In this document: in pieces, positions 46,009-57,800 of the stretch
Layout of the letters: every line of letters starts with the position of its first letter
Numbering within the stretch: position 1 is the stretch's first letter
Source of the DNA: Henckelia pumila
Lineage: Eukaryota; Streptophyta; Magnoliopsida; Lamiales; Gesneriaceae
Direction: 5' to 3'
Assembly (NCBI RefSeq): GCF_033568475.1
Contig: NC_133123.1
Span: forward strand, 21,252,622 to 21,316,621
DNA: 64,000 bases
Made by a program: the position numbers and the translations under genes
The notes under the pieces: generated by a model
Seen by the model: the letters and a program-made list of their open reading frames with translations, nothing else
Told to the model about the DNA's origin: nothing
Database searches by the model: none

Positions 46009-46721
46009 GCTACCAACATGTCGTCCACGTACAACAACAAAATGATATAATCATCATCACCAGACCTCTTGAAATACGTACAAGGGTCTGCACTGAGTCT
46101 GCTATACCCAAGGCTCATGATATAGGAATCAAATCTCTTGTACCAACACCTCGGCGTCTGTTTGAGACCGTACATAGATTTATTCAACCTGCAAGCCAAG
46201 TTCTCTTTGCCTTTTTCTGCAAAACCTTCTGGCTGGAGCATATAGATTTCTTCTTCAAGATCACCATGAAGAAATGTCGTTTTCATATCTAGCTGTTCTA
46301 GATGTAGGTCAAACACCGCACACATTGCTAATACTACTCTGACCGTTGAAAGTCGAACCACATGAGAAAATATCTCATTGAAGTCAATACCTTCTTTCTG
46401 AGTGTACCCTTTGACAACCAATCTCGCACGATACCGCTCCACTTGGTTATTGCCATCACGCTTGATCTTATAGACCCATCTGTTACCGATAGCTTTCCTC
46501 CCTCGTGGTAGTGTAACAAGATCCCAAGTTTTGTTTATGTCCAATGCTTCCAATTCTTCCTGCATCGCTGTCATCCACAGGGATACATCCGAGCTTTGAG
46601 TAGCCTCATGGAAACTCGATGGCTCGCCATCCTCTGTTAATAGACAATATGCAATATTACTTTCAGTGACATAATCTGAAAGCCAACCTGGTGGTCTTCT
46701 CTCTCGAGTTGACTGCCTCAT
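45945..46721 (-). pseudogene. Copia E reverse transcriptase N-terminal part
   Basis: Contains WVYKIKRDGNNQVERYRARL, QLDMKTTFLHGDLEEEIYM, YGLKQTPRCWYKRFDSYI and the catalytic LLYVDDMLVA. After DRVQ about 100 bp of the expected RT sequence are missing and the frame changes, so the thumb is deleted in part. Confidence 0.9.
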
Positions 46722-47320
46722 TTTGGAAACCTCTGACTCAACTGGTTCTTGTACCTCGTGCTCTGGTACTCTTCACAAGAAACTTGATCTTCATCTGTCT
46801 TATCTTCCACCTGAATGACAGTAGTTTTTGAATTTTGTGTGCCTTTGTCTCCCTTCACTTTATCTTCCTCGAAGATAATATCTCTGCTGATGATAAGCTT
46901 GTGGACAGTAGGATCCCACAAGCGAAACCCCTTTACTCCATCAGCATAGCCCAAGAAGATACACTTTCTGGATTTGAAATCCAACTTCGATCTTTCTTGA
47001 TCATTATACAACACGTACACTAGACTTCAAAATGTATGTAACCGAGAATAATCAGCTGGCTTGCCAGTCCACACCTCCATCTGAGTCTTCAAATCAATCG
47101 CCACTGAAGGAGAGCGATTGATGATGTAAGAAGCGGTTTTGACTGCTTCTGCCCAAAATGACTTGGCTAGACTCGCAGTACTCAACATGGCCCTTGTTCT
47201 GTCCAACAAAGTTCTGTTCATCCGCTCCGCCACTCCATTCTGCTGAGGCGTGTAAGCCGTCGTGAACTGTCTTTTGATGCTCTCATGCTGACAAAATGCA
47301 TCAAACTCATCACTGGTATA
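46718..47320 (-). pseudogene. Copia E integrase end and linker
   Basis: MAERMNRTLLDRTRAMLST (integrase catalytic Glu region) followed by ADYSRLHTF and a TGA at 47027-47029 where Gly is expected. The same frame then continues SRKCIFLGYADGVKGFRLWD. A frameshift near 46771 separates it from RT. Confidence 0.85.
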
Positions 47321-48966
47321 TTTTCTCCATTGTCAGTCCTCAAACACTTGATTTTCTTATCAGAATCAAGTTCAACCCGCACTTTGAAAACTTTGAAGAC
47401 TTCAAAAACATCTGATTTCTTCTTGATTGGATACACCCAGCATCTCCTAGAGAAATCATCAATAAACGAGACAAAGTATCTCGCTCCTCCTAGGGATACC
47501 ACCGGTGCTTGCCAAACATCAGAATGAATCAGCTCCAATATGTCTTTGCTCTTGGCAGTAGATGTGCCAAACTTTAATCTGTGTTGTTTACTGGTAACAC
47601 AATGCTCACAAAAGGGGAAAGTCACTTTTGTAAGCCCCGAAAACAGCTTTCGTTCTGAGAGAATCTTTATTCCTCGTTCTGACATATGCCCAAGCTTTCT
47701 ATGCCACAACACTGTAGATTCTTCCCCCGAACCAATTGATGCAATAGCTAGTTCCGCCTCTTTGTGTGTTTCTCCCAACAATACATACAGATTTGCAGCA
47801 ACCTTTTCCGCCTTCATAACCACAAGCGCGCCTTTCACAATCTTCATGATCCCTTTCTCAACACGGATTTTGCATCCAATATCATCCAGTTGCCCCAAAG
47901 ACAAAAGATTTTTTGTCAGGCCCCTCATATGTCGTACCTTCTGTATGGTGCGAATAGTACCATCAAACATTTTGATTTTAATGGTACCGACCCCAGCGAT
48001 TTCCAAGGCATGATCATTTCCCATGAATACAGATCCTCCTGAGACTGGTTCATACTGGTCGAACCATTCTCTCCTTGACGTCATATGCCACGTCGCTCCT
48101 GAATCCATAATCCATGCATCACAAAATTTGTGTCTGCCTTCCGCAACCGTTGTTGCTTCGCTGAATAATATTTCACCACCGCCTGAAGTACTGGCCACAT
48201 TTCCTTGAGATCTCTTATCGATGTTCTTCGTACACTCTCTCTTGAAGTGCCCTTTACCGCCACATTTAAAGCAGTAAATATTCTTCTTCTTACTTCTTGA
48301 CTTGGATCTACCATATCTGTGGCTCCCACTGGAGTCACGCTCCGTCAATCTTCCTCTCGTCATCGGTAAAGCCTCTGCTTGCTTCGATATTGTCAACCTA
48401 TCTTCCTTGTTCCTTCGACGACTCTCTTCTCCAAGAACCGCAGTTAAAACGTCGTCAAAATTTAAATTATCCGAAAGAACATTGTTGGTAACATTGATGA
48501 TGAGCTGATCGTATGAATCTGGTAGACTTTGAAGTAGAAGCTCCGCACGTTCTTTTTCCTCTATTTTATGTCCCATAGAGGTGAGCCGGGAAAATAGAGT
48601 ATTCAGTGTATTGATATGGTCGGTCATCGATGAGGATTCCGCCATCCAAAGAGTATAAAGTTTTCTCTTTAGGAAAATTTTGTTGTATAGTGACTTGACC
48701 TCGTACAATTTTGCCAGAGTATCCCAAATAACTTTTGCATCTTTTATTTCAGAGATACTTGACAAAACTTCATCCGCTATAGCCAAGTGCAAATTGGAAA
48801 CAACATTGTGATTCATCTCGTTCCACTTTTGATCGTCCGTGACGTCCGCCGGTCTATCTCCAATAGCTGCCAAGCAACGCTCCTTTGTTAGAATTGCTTG
48901 CACCTTCAATTTCCACAGCAAAAAATTGCTCCCATTGAACTTTTCTATCTCGTATTTTGCCGTCAT
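47218..48966 (-). pseudogene. Copia E gag-protease-integrase frame
   Basis: 582-codon frame from MTAKYEIEKFNGSNFLLWKL: UBN2-type gag, zinc knuckle CFKCGGKGHFKREC (about residue 232), protease WIMDSGATWHMT, integrase zinc module (WHRKLGHMSERG ... FCEHCVTSKQ) and integrase core (HSDVWQAP, FIDDFSRRCWVYP, CLRTDNGE). A frameshift near 47327 puts the last 35 codons out of register. Confidence 0.92.
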
Positions 48967-49081
48967 CTTGACTACAAGAATCCTGCCTTATAAAATCTTC
49001 AAAAAATCTTTTCTGATGTGAAAGATCAGTCACAGCTGCAACCACAGAGCATACTCAGAATTTTAAGAAATTTTATGCCAA

Positions 49082-49094
49082 GGCTCTGATACCA
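49082..49094 (-). other. Primer-binding site of copia E
   Basis: TGGTATCAGAGCC on the minus strand, two bases inside the 5' LTR. Confidence 0.9.
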
Positions 49095-49096
49095 CT

Positions 49097-49532
49097 TGTT
49101 GGTCCCAGGTGCGGCATTACGAGATAGAAACTATGAAAATTGAAGAATAAAATAGACACCAAGATTTACGTGGAAAACCCCCAAAAATTATTTGGGTAAA
49201 AACCACGGGCAAGACCAAAAGATTCCACTATAATATTTGGAGAATTATAACATCTCTCTGTGTTTCCAAAGAGACACACTCTCTTAATACAGGAGAAAAC
49301 ATATCTCATAAATATATATAGAAACACACTCAAAATACTTGAATGTTTAACTGAAGAAATGAACTCGAGATGGGATGCTCTGAAGAATGAAATGAGAGAT
49401 CTATATATAGGTGCAAATCTTCGGTATGAACATGAGAAAGAAAATTCTTAATTAAATTGTACTTCTTTGTTGTACGTACAAGTTGCATGTCTTGTTGTTC
49501 TCATTTTTTTCATTTGACCATTCAAACCAACA
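49097..49532 (-). repeat. 5' LTR of copia E (436 bp)
   Basis: Pair of 44645-45082; followed outward by TSD GCTGT and the last part of the foldback arm. Confidence 0.9.
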
Positions 49533-49904
49533 GCTGTTAGCAAGGGCGTTTTGCAGAAGTCCCTACCTCGGATGGACGATAGACACTAACTTTTTTCGAG
49601 AGAGAGAGAGATACAGACGTAAACTTCCACGAGATTTACTTGAAAGCAAATGTAGTCCATGTTCACATTATCTTCAATACCCACCACCCAATAGCTGCTA
49701 CAAACCAGTCAAAGAAAGTAGGAATTTTCAAGCAAAAAAAAATTCAAATCTTGGAAAACAATATCTAGCCTAACATTCGTTTTCACATAATTAATTAGTA
49801 GCAAAATATTATACCTAGCTAAGTTTAGGATAATAATTGTTTTGCTTTATCTGCTGCCATTAGGTGTACGTAGTAGCTGGCTGGCTCTATTGTTTATCAT
49901 TTGA

Positions 49905-50400
49905 ATGCCATTCTTATGCGCATCTTATCTTGGTCATCGTACACATAAGCAAATCCACCATGTCGGGTCAGATCCATACCCGCCAACTCATCCGAAGAAG
50001 ATTGAATATAGAACAATGCACTGACCCACCCGATTATCACCAAAATCTGAATGATATGGGCACCCACCCATGAACGGGTAACCCGTATGGCCGATCCGCT
50101 TTACCCTGGTAAACCTCATTCACATATTTCTTGGTGGCAAACAAATTAAGCCGTGAAGATGATCCTCCAATGGGTCGTCACCCGTTGCATACGTCTGTGA
50201 CGTTCCAGTGTCCGGAGATCGAGGAGACGTTTCCCGAACAAGGTGGTTAGCGCGGCGGTGCAGCCAGCTAAAGTGGTGGTCACCGCCGACCACTGGCCGT
50301 AGTAGTTTCCGCTCGCGTACGAGAGAAGGTTCAGTGCAAAGATGAAGAGATGCTCTTTAGATCCAGATTTATACACACCAGATCGAGAGCCTGTGAAATT
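49905..50400 (-). pseudogene. AMT1-type ammonium transporter pseudogene fragment
   Basis: Minus-strand remains in the order of AMT1 proteins: [28 protein letters not shown], then (shifted frame) [12 protein letters not shown], then [35 protein letters not shown] and finally [17 protein letters not shown] at the C-terminal end. Several codons after GQWSAV, a large block between VCNG and IIFTA, and part of the last membrane region are missing. At least three frame changes and a TAA are present. AMT1 proteins are plasma-membrane ammonium transporters of about 500 residues with 11 membrane spans; this is a short decayed relic of the C-terminal half. Confidence 0.85.
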
Positions 50401-50421
50401 TGACTTTTCTTTTTCCCACAA

Positions 50422-53400
50422 AATTAAATCAAATCTTTAGTCATTTTAATTATCTTTAGTTAGTTAATAGATTAATTCCCAGTTTTTTCCATTATTGATA
50501 TAAAATATGATAAATCTTGCCATAATAATGTAAAAGGGTATTTGATGATTGATAGTACATATTTTGATGAGTAAATAATCAATGATTTTGACTGGAAAAA
50601 CATTTGAAACACATGCATGCCACGATTATAATAATTAGTATAATTTTATGCGTGCGTGTGTATAAAATTATATAATATATTTAATATTGTATGTTATCTA
50701 TAATGTTTTATTTTTTTTATTTATAAAAAATAAATTTAAAATTTATTTATCAATTTATCTTATTTTTAATGTTTTAATTAAGAAAAAATTCGAAATTTGA
50801 AATATCGAAATTTAAAAATAAATAAATTTTGACCCTGATTTTGTGGGGCTGAGACGAAATTCCTAGGAAAACTTGCATTTTGTTTTATTTTATTTAAATT
50901 TGTGATACTGTAGATTCTCCTTGGTTGTTAGATTCTTATGGTGATTCTACGTTCCAGTAATCAAGATTCATATAGAAATAACCATAATAATCGTAAGGAT
51001 TCCGATCCTCTTTTTCCTCTTTCAAGATCCACCTTCAATGGAAATTTTTATATTATATATATATATATACATAAGTTAGCAATTACTAAAAATTAGAAAT
51101 AAAACAATGAGTTGAAAATGGTGTATAGTATATATATTCTAAACTTTCATTTATTTTATGCAATATATGTTAGTGTAAAGGAAAATTTTTCGACGACAAG
51201 TAAAGGGAATGCTTCTAGGAGTATTAAAGTTTGTTGAATTGACTTCCATTTAACTGGAATCAATGGGAAAAGAAAGAGGTAGATGAAAAACAATTGAAAG
51301 AAAAGTGAACGAATAATTGCTTGGAAATTATAGCAAAAGTGTCTTTTAAAGATTGCGATGATGGATGGGTATGGTTTCGCTCTATCCTATGTATCGGTCC
51401 ATTATCAATCAATCAAATAATACATTATTAAATATGTATTTAATACTACGAGTTATAACTCATTTGATACATCATATAGTTTAAGTTTAAATCTGAGATA
51501 ATCACACGGTCTCGTGGAGACTCATGATTTTTTTTTTTACTTTTTATAAAAAAAAAAAAAAAACTTTTGACTCTAGATATGAATCGAACCCATTTGACTA
51601 TTAACCAATTTTCACTAAACAAGAATCATTAAAATTTTAATAGTTAAATTTTTAGGAAAAAAATAATAATATCCTGTATATATGTATGGACAAAAAATCT
51701 CACGACCCATTTATTAATTTTGGATTTTGAGAAAAAATAATCAAGACAGATCAACAAGTAGTTTTAATAATGTCAAATTAACTGAATAATTTAATTGGTT
51801 TATACAACTGAACTTTGGTATAATGAGTTATTAATTACTGTAATTTGTGCCCATACATAAGAAGTAAAAAAAAACCCTTTATATTCCGAGAACGACAAAA
51901 AAATGTGAACGTAATTATGCGACCTATTTTTTGGAATAATGCTAGACGTACAACATATATCGTGTACAACGATATTTACAATAAATATATCGTGAGATTT
52001 TCCTATTATATCGCGATATTTTACATTCAATTTATCATGAGATTTTGATAAATGAAATTTTTGTATTGAATGTTTTGTGTTGTACAAATTTGGTTGTACA
52101 TATAGCATTGCTTATTTTTTTGTTGAATAAAAAACATAAATCATATTATATTATATTATTTAATTATGTGAATATCTACTGAAGTTTTCTTCAAATTTAA
52201 AATCAAAAACTAGTAATTTGAGTTGAATGTTTCAAAGATGCTGTAGCATCAGGAGTTTTGATGATTTGATCGAAGTTGCTTTTAGAATTGACTATTCAAA
52301 TAGGATGAGTTCATTTGAAAACTAAGAATTTTTTAAAAATATATATATTTTTCAACCTTTTAATATATGGTTGCTTGTTTTTCATTATGTTTACATATAA
52401 TCAAAACAATTTAACTACTATTTGGATAGCAAGGGATAGTTTGATACAGTTTCTATAAAGTGTTTTTTAGCTTCTAGTTGCATGAAAGTGCTTTTGAGTG
52501 TTTGTGAATGTTAAATTCTGCTTTAACTTCTACAACTTTTACCCAAAAACAAGAATAAAGAATTTGATATTTTTTTTAGCTTCTGCTTTTTTGTTTAAGG
52601 TCTAAAATTACAAGTTGACATATATATCCTTAATAAATTTATCATATTAAGGTAGTGTCTGGTAGAGCTTCTAGGAAACACTTCTCAGCTTTTGATTAAC
52701 AAAATTTTCAAATTTTTTTTAGCGAAAAGTTGAGAAGTGCTTTCTAGAAGCTCTCCCAAATACTACCTAAGTAATTACCCTAACTTATTTTGACCTAATT
52801 TTCATACATTGTTTTTTTATTCAAATTTTTATACATTGTTAAATTTTATTTATATATAAGTTTTAATAGTTTCTAATGGAATTTTTTTTATAAAATTTCA
52901 ATCATATTTTATTACAAGTATTTATTTTTTAAAAAATATATATTGTATTTTCATAAATTTTTTTTACATATCTTGTATATTTATTCAAATTTTATCATTT
53001 TTATATATTTTTATTTTTATTAATCTTATATATTTTTTCGAGTATTCATATTATAAAAAATAAAATATTTTTGATACAAAATTCAAAATGTATAATAATA
53101 TATAAACATATTTTTTATGGTGTGAGTATAAAAAATTAAATAATTAAATAAGGTTATGGTTGTCATTTAACTAAAAAATTAAGATTGGAAGCAATTATTT
53201 TCAAAGCACTAAATTTTAGCTTGTATTAGCTTTAAACTTCTATTTCCAAACACTTCTTATTTTAGCTTATCACCAACTTCAAAATAATCTCTACAAGAAT
53301 CACTTTTAAATAAGCAAAGCTCTCCAAAACACTCCCTAAAATGAGATGATAATTAATGTTCTATTAAATTGAAAATGATGAAATAATCACGTTTTTTTAA

Positions 53401-54834
53401 TAAAAAGAAAATCTAAATATTATAAAACTCGAACCTAAAAAATCATAAAATAATGTTGAATCTTATCTTTCGCATTAAATGGTACATGTGATAGTCATTT
53501 TGAATTATGTTTATTGGAGTTTGACAAATAAATATTCGTCTCTTTTGGTACTTCTCCGTACCCAATCACACAAACAAGTAATCTGCTTCGATTTTTAATC
53601 AGATTCAAATTTCAACGGTTCCCGAATCTGGCCTCCATCGACCCATCAATTAATTAAAGTTGTTCTAACGTCCAAAATCATATATATACATTGGTTTAGA
53701 ATTTCACGAGGTCAGAAGCTTGAGTTGAAACAGAAACACATTTATTTATATTATCTTATATCATTTGTTTATGAAAATATTAATCTAAAGACATGAAATG
53801 TATGTGCTCATTCGTATCTATTGACTTTGTATAAATTTGATGTGAATACACGATACAATCACGTACATATTTGAAAATTAAAAATTGATTAACTAATCAA
53901 CATGAGTCTGATTCATCCTGTCAATTCTTTTTTGGATGAGTCTCTTCTATTGAGTTTGTGTAGTGTGGTTTATCTTACTATTATTATTTTTTCATGTTAC
54001 TGCATTAACTCGAGAATTCACCCACCGCAGATCTTTCAAGTGACTGATGATTCTCTCGTCATTAAAAAAAACCAACAAAATAAATAGAGGGATCACTCGA
54101 AGATACACTATAGATTAAAATGATTATGACTTTTATATATGTACTGATGCATCATTCAACACGCTTTTATTAGGGTATGGAAATGATTGGTACCAACATC
54201 ATATGCTTATTATGATTAATTATCTGATTATAATTGTTTAATACTTGTGTTGCAAATTTACATTTCTTTTTACAATCACAATTTTGTGTTGCAAAAGGAA
54301 GACCAAATTTTTTTGTTTGGTTTTTTAATCTAATATATTTTCTTCTTTGCGATTTTAGTCCGATATATTATCAAATTTTAGTTTAGTCTAATATCTAAGT
54401 TCTTTTTATATTTTTGTCTTTTTCTGACTTGACGATGATATCGAACCAATACAATGTTAATATGAGTAAGTTAAATCTTACTTATACAGATACTATCTTG
54501 ACATAATACATATACAAGGGTGAAATTTAAGGTAAATTATCCGTAAATAAACAAATAAATAAAAATTTCATCATCATTTTTTTTCATGTTGGTCGAGGGT
54601 TCAAAGTAGAACTGTAGAAGAATGAATTCCCAAATTCTACTCGGTATTAATATTAAACAAACCATCAAAATTGATTGTCGCATTAAAGTTTTAATTTACC
54701 TGGAGCATGGTCACATTATCATATCATATCATATCATCCGAACAAGAAAGACCAAACCCAACAGCAATGACACAAAATTGTTGTGCTCGAAAACAAATTT
54801 CCATATTCGCAAGAATTCCATATTGTTGCTTATG
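50422..54834. other. AT-rich intergenic region, no gene seen
   Basis: 4.4 kb without coding similarity. It holds (TA)n near 51054-51068, a Tourist-like MITE (52648-52770), foldback-like sequence around 52420-53340 (right end GGAGAGCTTTGC-type motif on the minus strand) and poly-A/T tracts. It includes the terminator side of the helicase gene just before 54835. Confidence 0.55.
52648..52770. mobile_element. Tourist-like MITE, copy 2
   Basis: TAA-GGTAGTGTCTGGTAGAGC ... CTCCCAAATACTACC-TAA, inverted ends with a TAA on both sides. Same family as 41773-41905. Confidence 0.65.
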
Positions 54835-57800
54835 CTAACTTCCCTGCCTTAGCTTTCTCCTCTGCTTTCGTTGTTGATCGTGCATACCTGGTTAGCAAGA
54901 AATGCCAAGGTTGAGCTGAAGGGATAAAAGAATGAAATGGATCCTGTTGGTGGCTATAAAAATGCAAGAAGGAAAGATGGACATACGTTTTTTCATTTCT
55001 TTCCTCCTTTTTCTCGAGTTGTCCATACTCTTGTGCTTTTCTGCGATCTCTTTAAGATCCAAGCTTGCCTAAAAACATCAATGTAGAGACCGGGATTTGA
55101 GTTGAGTAAGAAATGACTCGATACAACTACAAATATCGACGTAAGATAATTAAGAAAAGAAAAAATTCACTTGAGCCATCAGAGACATGCATACATAAGG
55201 AGTAACAAAGAAATTTCAGACAAAATTATTTGCTCATGTTTAGAACTATGAGCCACAGGCCCACAAGCCCCTAAATTAGTATATCCGTTTCTTCAAACTC
55301 CAATGTGAATTCTGCAGGATGGTACTATACACAAGGAAGTATAATACCTCTTTGCTTGCGCTCCTCAATGCCTGAAGTGGCTCCACGCAATCCTGACCTA
55401 TGACCACCAACTGTCTCTTACTCTGGACAATATTACTTGGACCACAAATTTTCTGTTTCGCTAATTCCTCAAATTGATGTTGAAGAAGTGGCGAGACACC
55501 AGCCTGGAAACAGTTGACATCAGGTTGTGGAACATTGAAAAGTTTCAAACAAGAGAAGTGAGTGAGCATTAGCTCTTCATCAAATGCCGCTACTAACATA
55601 ATCAAACGTTCAATGATAAACCTGACATAAGGATGCCCATCTTAATTATTGGTGGTTGTATTACCATATAATTTCTTTCAAGGAAAGAAATATATTTTAA
55701 AAATTTTCTCCGTAAATCATTGATCAAGAATTGACATCATCATAATTGCCAAAACTTACACGTTCAATTAAAACTTGGCACTGTCGATTAATCTCTCAAA
55801 CAATTTACTAGCATCCAATACTTGGAGGCATTTCCAATGACATGTATACGAAATTGCAGAATGTTCGAATGAACAACATAAAAAAAACTAATTCTTTTTT
55901 ATACATGAAATGGTGCCTCAAGTCCTGTTTCCCCTCTTCCCTCATTTTTGGTTGGATTATACAATGAACAAATTCCTCAAAAAAGGAAGCACTGGCATTC
56001 GTAACAGATGAACATTGATACAAATAATTTTTCAAATCAAGGGCTTCCCTTCAAGTTTGTAAGTTAATCCAACTGTGATTAAATGTGTACAAATGTATTT
56101 CTACCACAAAAGTTGAGTGTGTTTCAGAGTACATGTACTTACCCCAGCCAAAAATCTCTTTGGAAATGTTTTAGGTTGCAATGGCCTCGAAAGCAGAGAG
56201 TTGAGCTCCTGCAGTTCAAAAACACAAGAAATGACTAGGTCCCAAAATATACCACAAAATTCTGAAAATTCCAATTGAACAAGGGATAATAAGTCTTATT
56301 TAATTACATACCTGCTGCAACTTCTTAAGTTGATTTGATGTGGCTTTCTTTTGTCTGTATTTGTTCATTCTTTCGTCCTCACTATCATTATCATCCAAAA
56401 CCAGTTCAATCGATTCAGCATTTCGCTCCAACCAACTTTTCTCTGCCTTCTCCTGCGGGATGAAAAACTATTGAGCAATCAAGCAATCCATTCTCCCCAT
56501 GAAATGGTGTCAGTTTAAAGCTGATCACTCGGTTCTTGAGGATGACCCATGATACAATAGTACTTGTCTAGCTATTTTTCAGAAAATTCGGGGTGTTGGA
56601 ACAGGTGAATAAGGGGGCAAATCCTGTACATTTTTTTAGACAGCACATATGAAACTAAGCATTGATACGGGTATGAATAATCACATAGACAAAAAATATA
56701 TATCAGGAAAGCAAACATTACAAGTAGATCACGTAAATACCACTGGCTTTGTTCAGAATCAGAAAATAAAAAAATGCCAACTATGTTTGAAACTCCAATG
56801 TTTTGTGACCCCTTCGTTAAATACAAATAAATTCCGCATTACCTGGGAATCCTTCCGCGCAATTTTGTCTATTTTCTGTGCAAGAGATGATCGCTTCATA
56901 ATTTCTGGCATGTATGAGACTTCAACAGGAAAACGCTGGAAACTTTCCTGGACAACATCCATTCAAACAAAGTTCCATGTAAATAAAACTCACAGAAACT
57001 GCAGTTTAATTTTTCTTTTGTATAGCCTTATAAAAAAAAATTAACACGAACAAAGGCATATGTAGCATGGACACTCCAAATTTTTTTGAAAATGTGTGTC
57101 ACCGTGCAAAGTTTAAAATAAACAGAGATGTACGATAATTGAATATGTGTGTCACCGTGCAAAGTGCAAACTATCTACATAGCCAATCCACACAAAAATA
57201 GTGCGAACTGCAAAGCTATTACAAAATTACAAGATGCTGCTCTCGTAGATAAGTACAACAGAAGGAAGACAATGCATGCATCGACAAAGCCAACAAACAA
57301 CAGCAATCAAGTTAAAATATCACAGATACTAAACATGGCACCATGTTATGCAGCAAAAGCTTGAATAGCATGACCACATAGCAGTGAGAGGCAGATATCT
57401 TATCAAAGGTCGAGATCAGGCATCAACCCACAGAAAATAGATGGACAATTTCTATGTAAATGAAGAAGCCCAATCACAAATTCATGTGCAAGCTCCCAGA
57501 TTTAATTGAAAAACCAGGTTCTGAAGTCATAATACATGCAGTGGGCCTCCAAATTTTTAACTGCATTTTTTCATGTTTAATTTAAGCCCTGCAGTTATTC
57601 TTATGCTTGAGAACTATAATAACCGATTACCTTTGAAAATGATTTGCACAGAGCTGCGAATTTTGATGCATCACTCGGTGAGATTAGAACAATGCTGCAA
57701 CCATCATTAAAAGCTCTAGCTGTTCTTCCACATCTATGGACGTATACCTATTAGAGAAATATGATTCTGCTCAATAACTGCATCATAATTGCATCAATTT

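Larger units (their letters stand above)
44645..49532 (-). mobile_element. Ty1/copia retrotransposon E (4.9 kb), TSD GCTGT
   Basis: Minus-strand copia: 5' LTR 49097-49532, PBS 49082-49094, gag-pol 48966 down to about 45158, polypurine tract AGTGGGAGAAA (complement of about 45083-45093), 3' LTR 44645-45082. TSD GCTGT lies at 44640-44644 and 49533-49537. The LTRs differ at roughly 15 or more positions plus small indels over 437 bp (above 3%), older than copia A and B. The pol gene has several frameshifts, a stop and a deletion inside RT. Confidence 0.92.
43363..49563. mobile_element. Large foldback element (MULE-like), TSD TACCTCGGAT
   Basis: A left arm (about 43420-43935) is repeated in inverse orientation at about 44207-44644 plus 49538-49563. 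The pairs include ACTTCTGCAAAACGC / GCGTTTTGCAGAAGT and the GTCCGCTCATGCTGGCA block. The outermost bases are GGG and CCC. The identical 10-bp TACCTCGGAT flanks both sides (43353-43362 and 49564-49573). A 10-bp duplication and long arms suggest a Mutator-like non-autonomous element of about 1.3 kb before copia E entered its right arm. The left arm carries two small insertions relative to the right. No transposase. Confidence 0.75.

Noticed and set aside
51530..51600. tRNA-like GGTTCGATTC box on the minus strand
   Set aside because: No acceptor stem or D-arm fits around it, and it lies in a poly-A/T-rich stretch; chance or a SINE trace at best.
54622..54852. Plus-strand 76-codon frame overlapping the helicase stop
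   Set aside because: Antisense to the last helicase exon and 3' UTR; no similarity.
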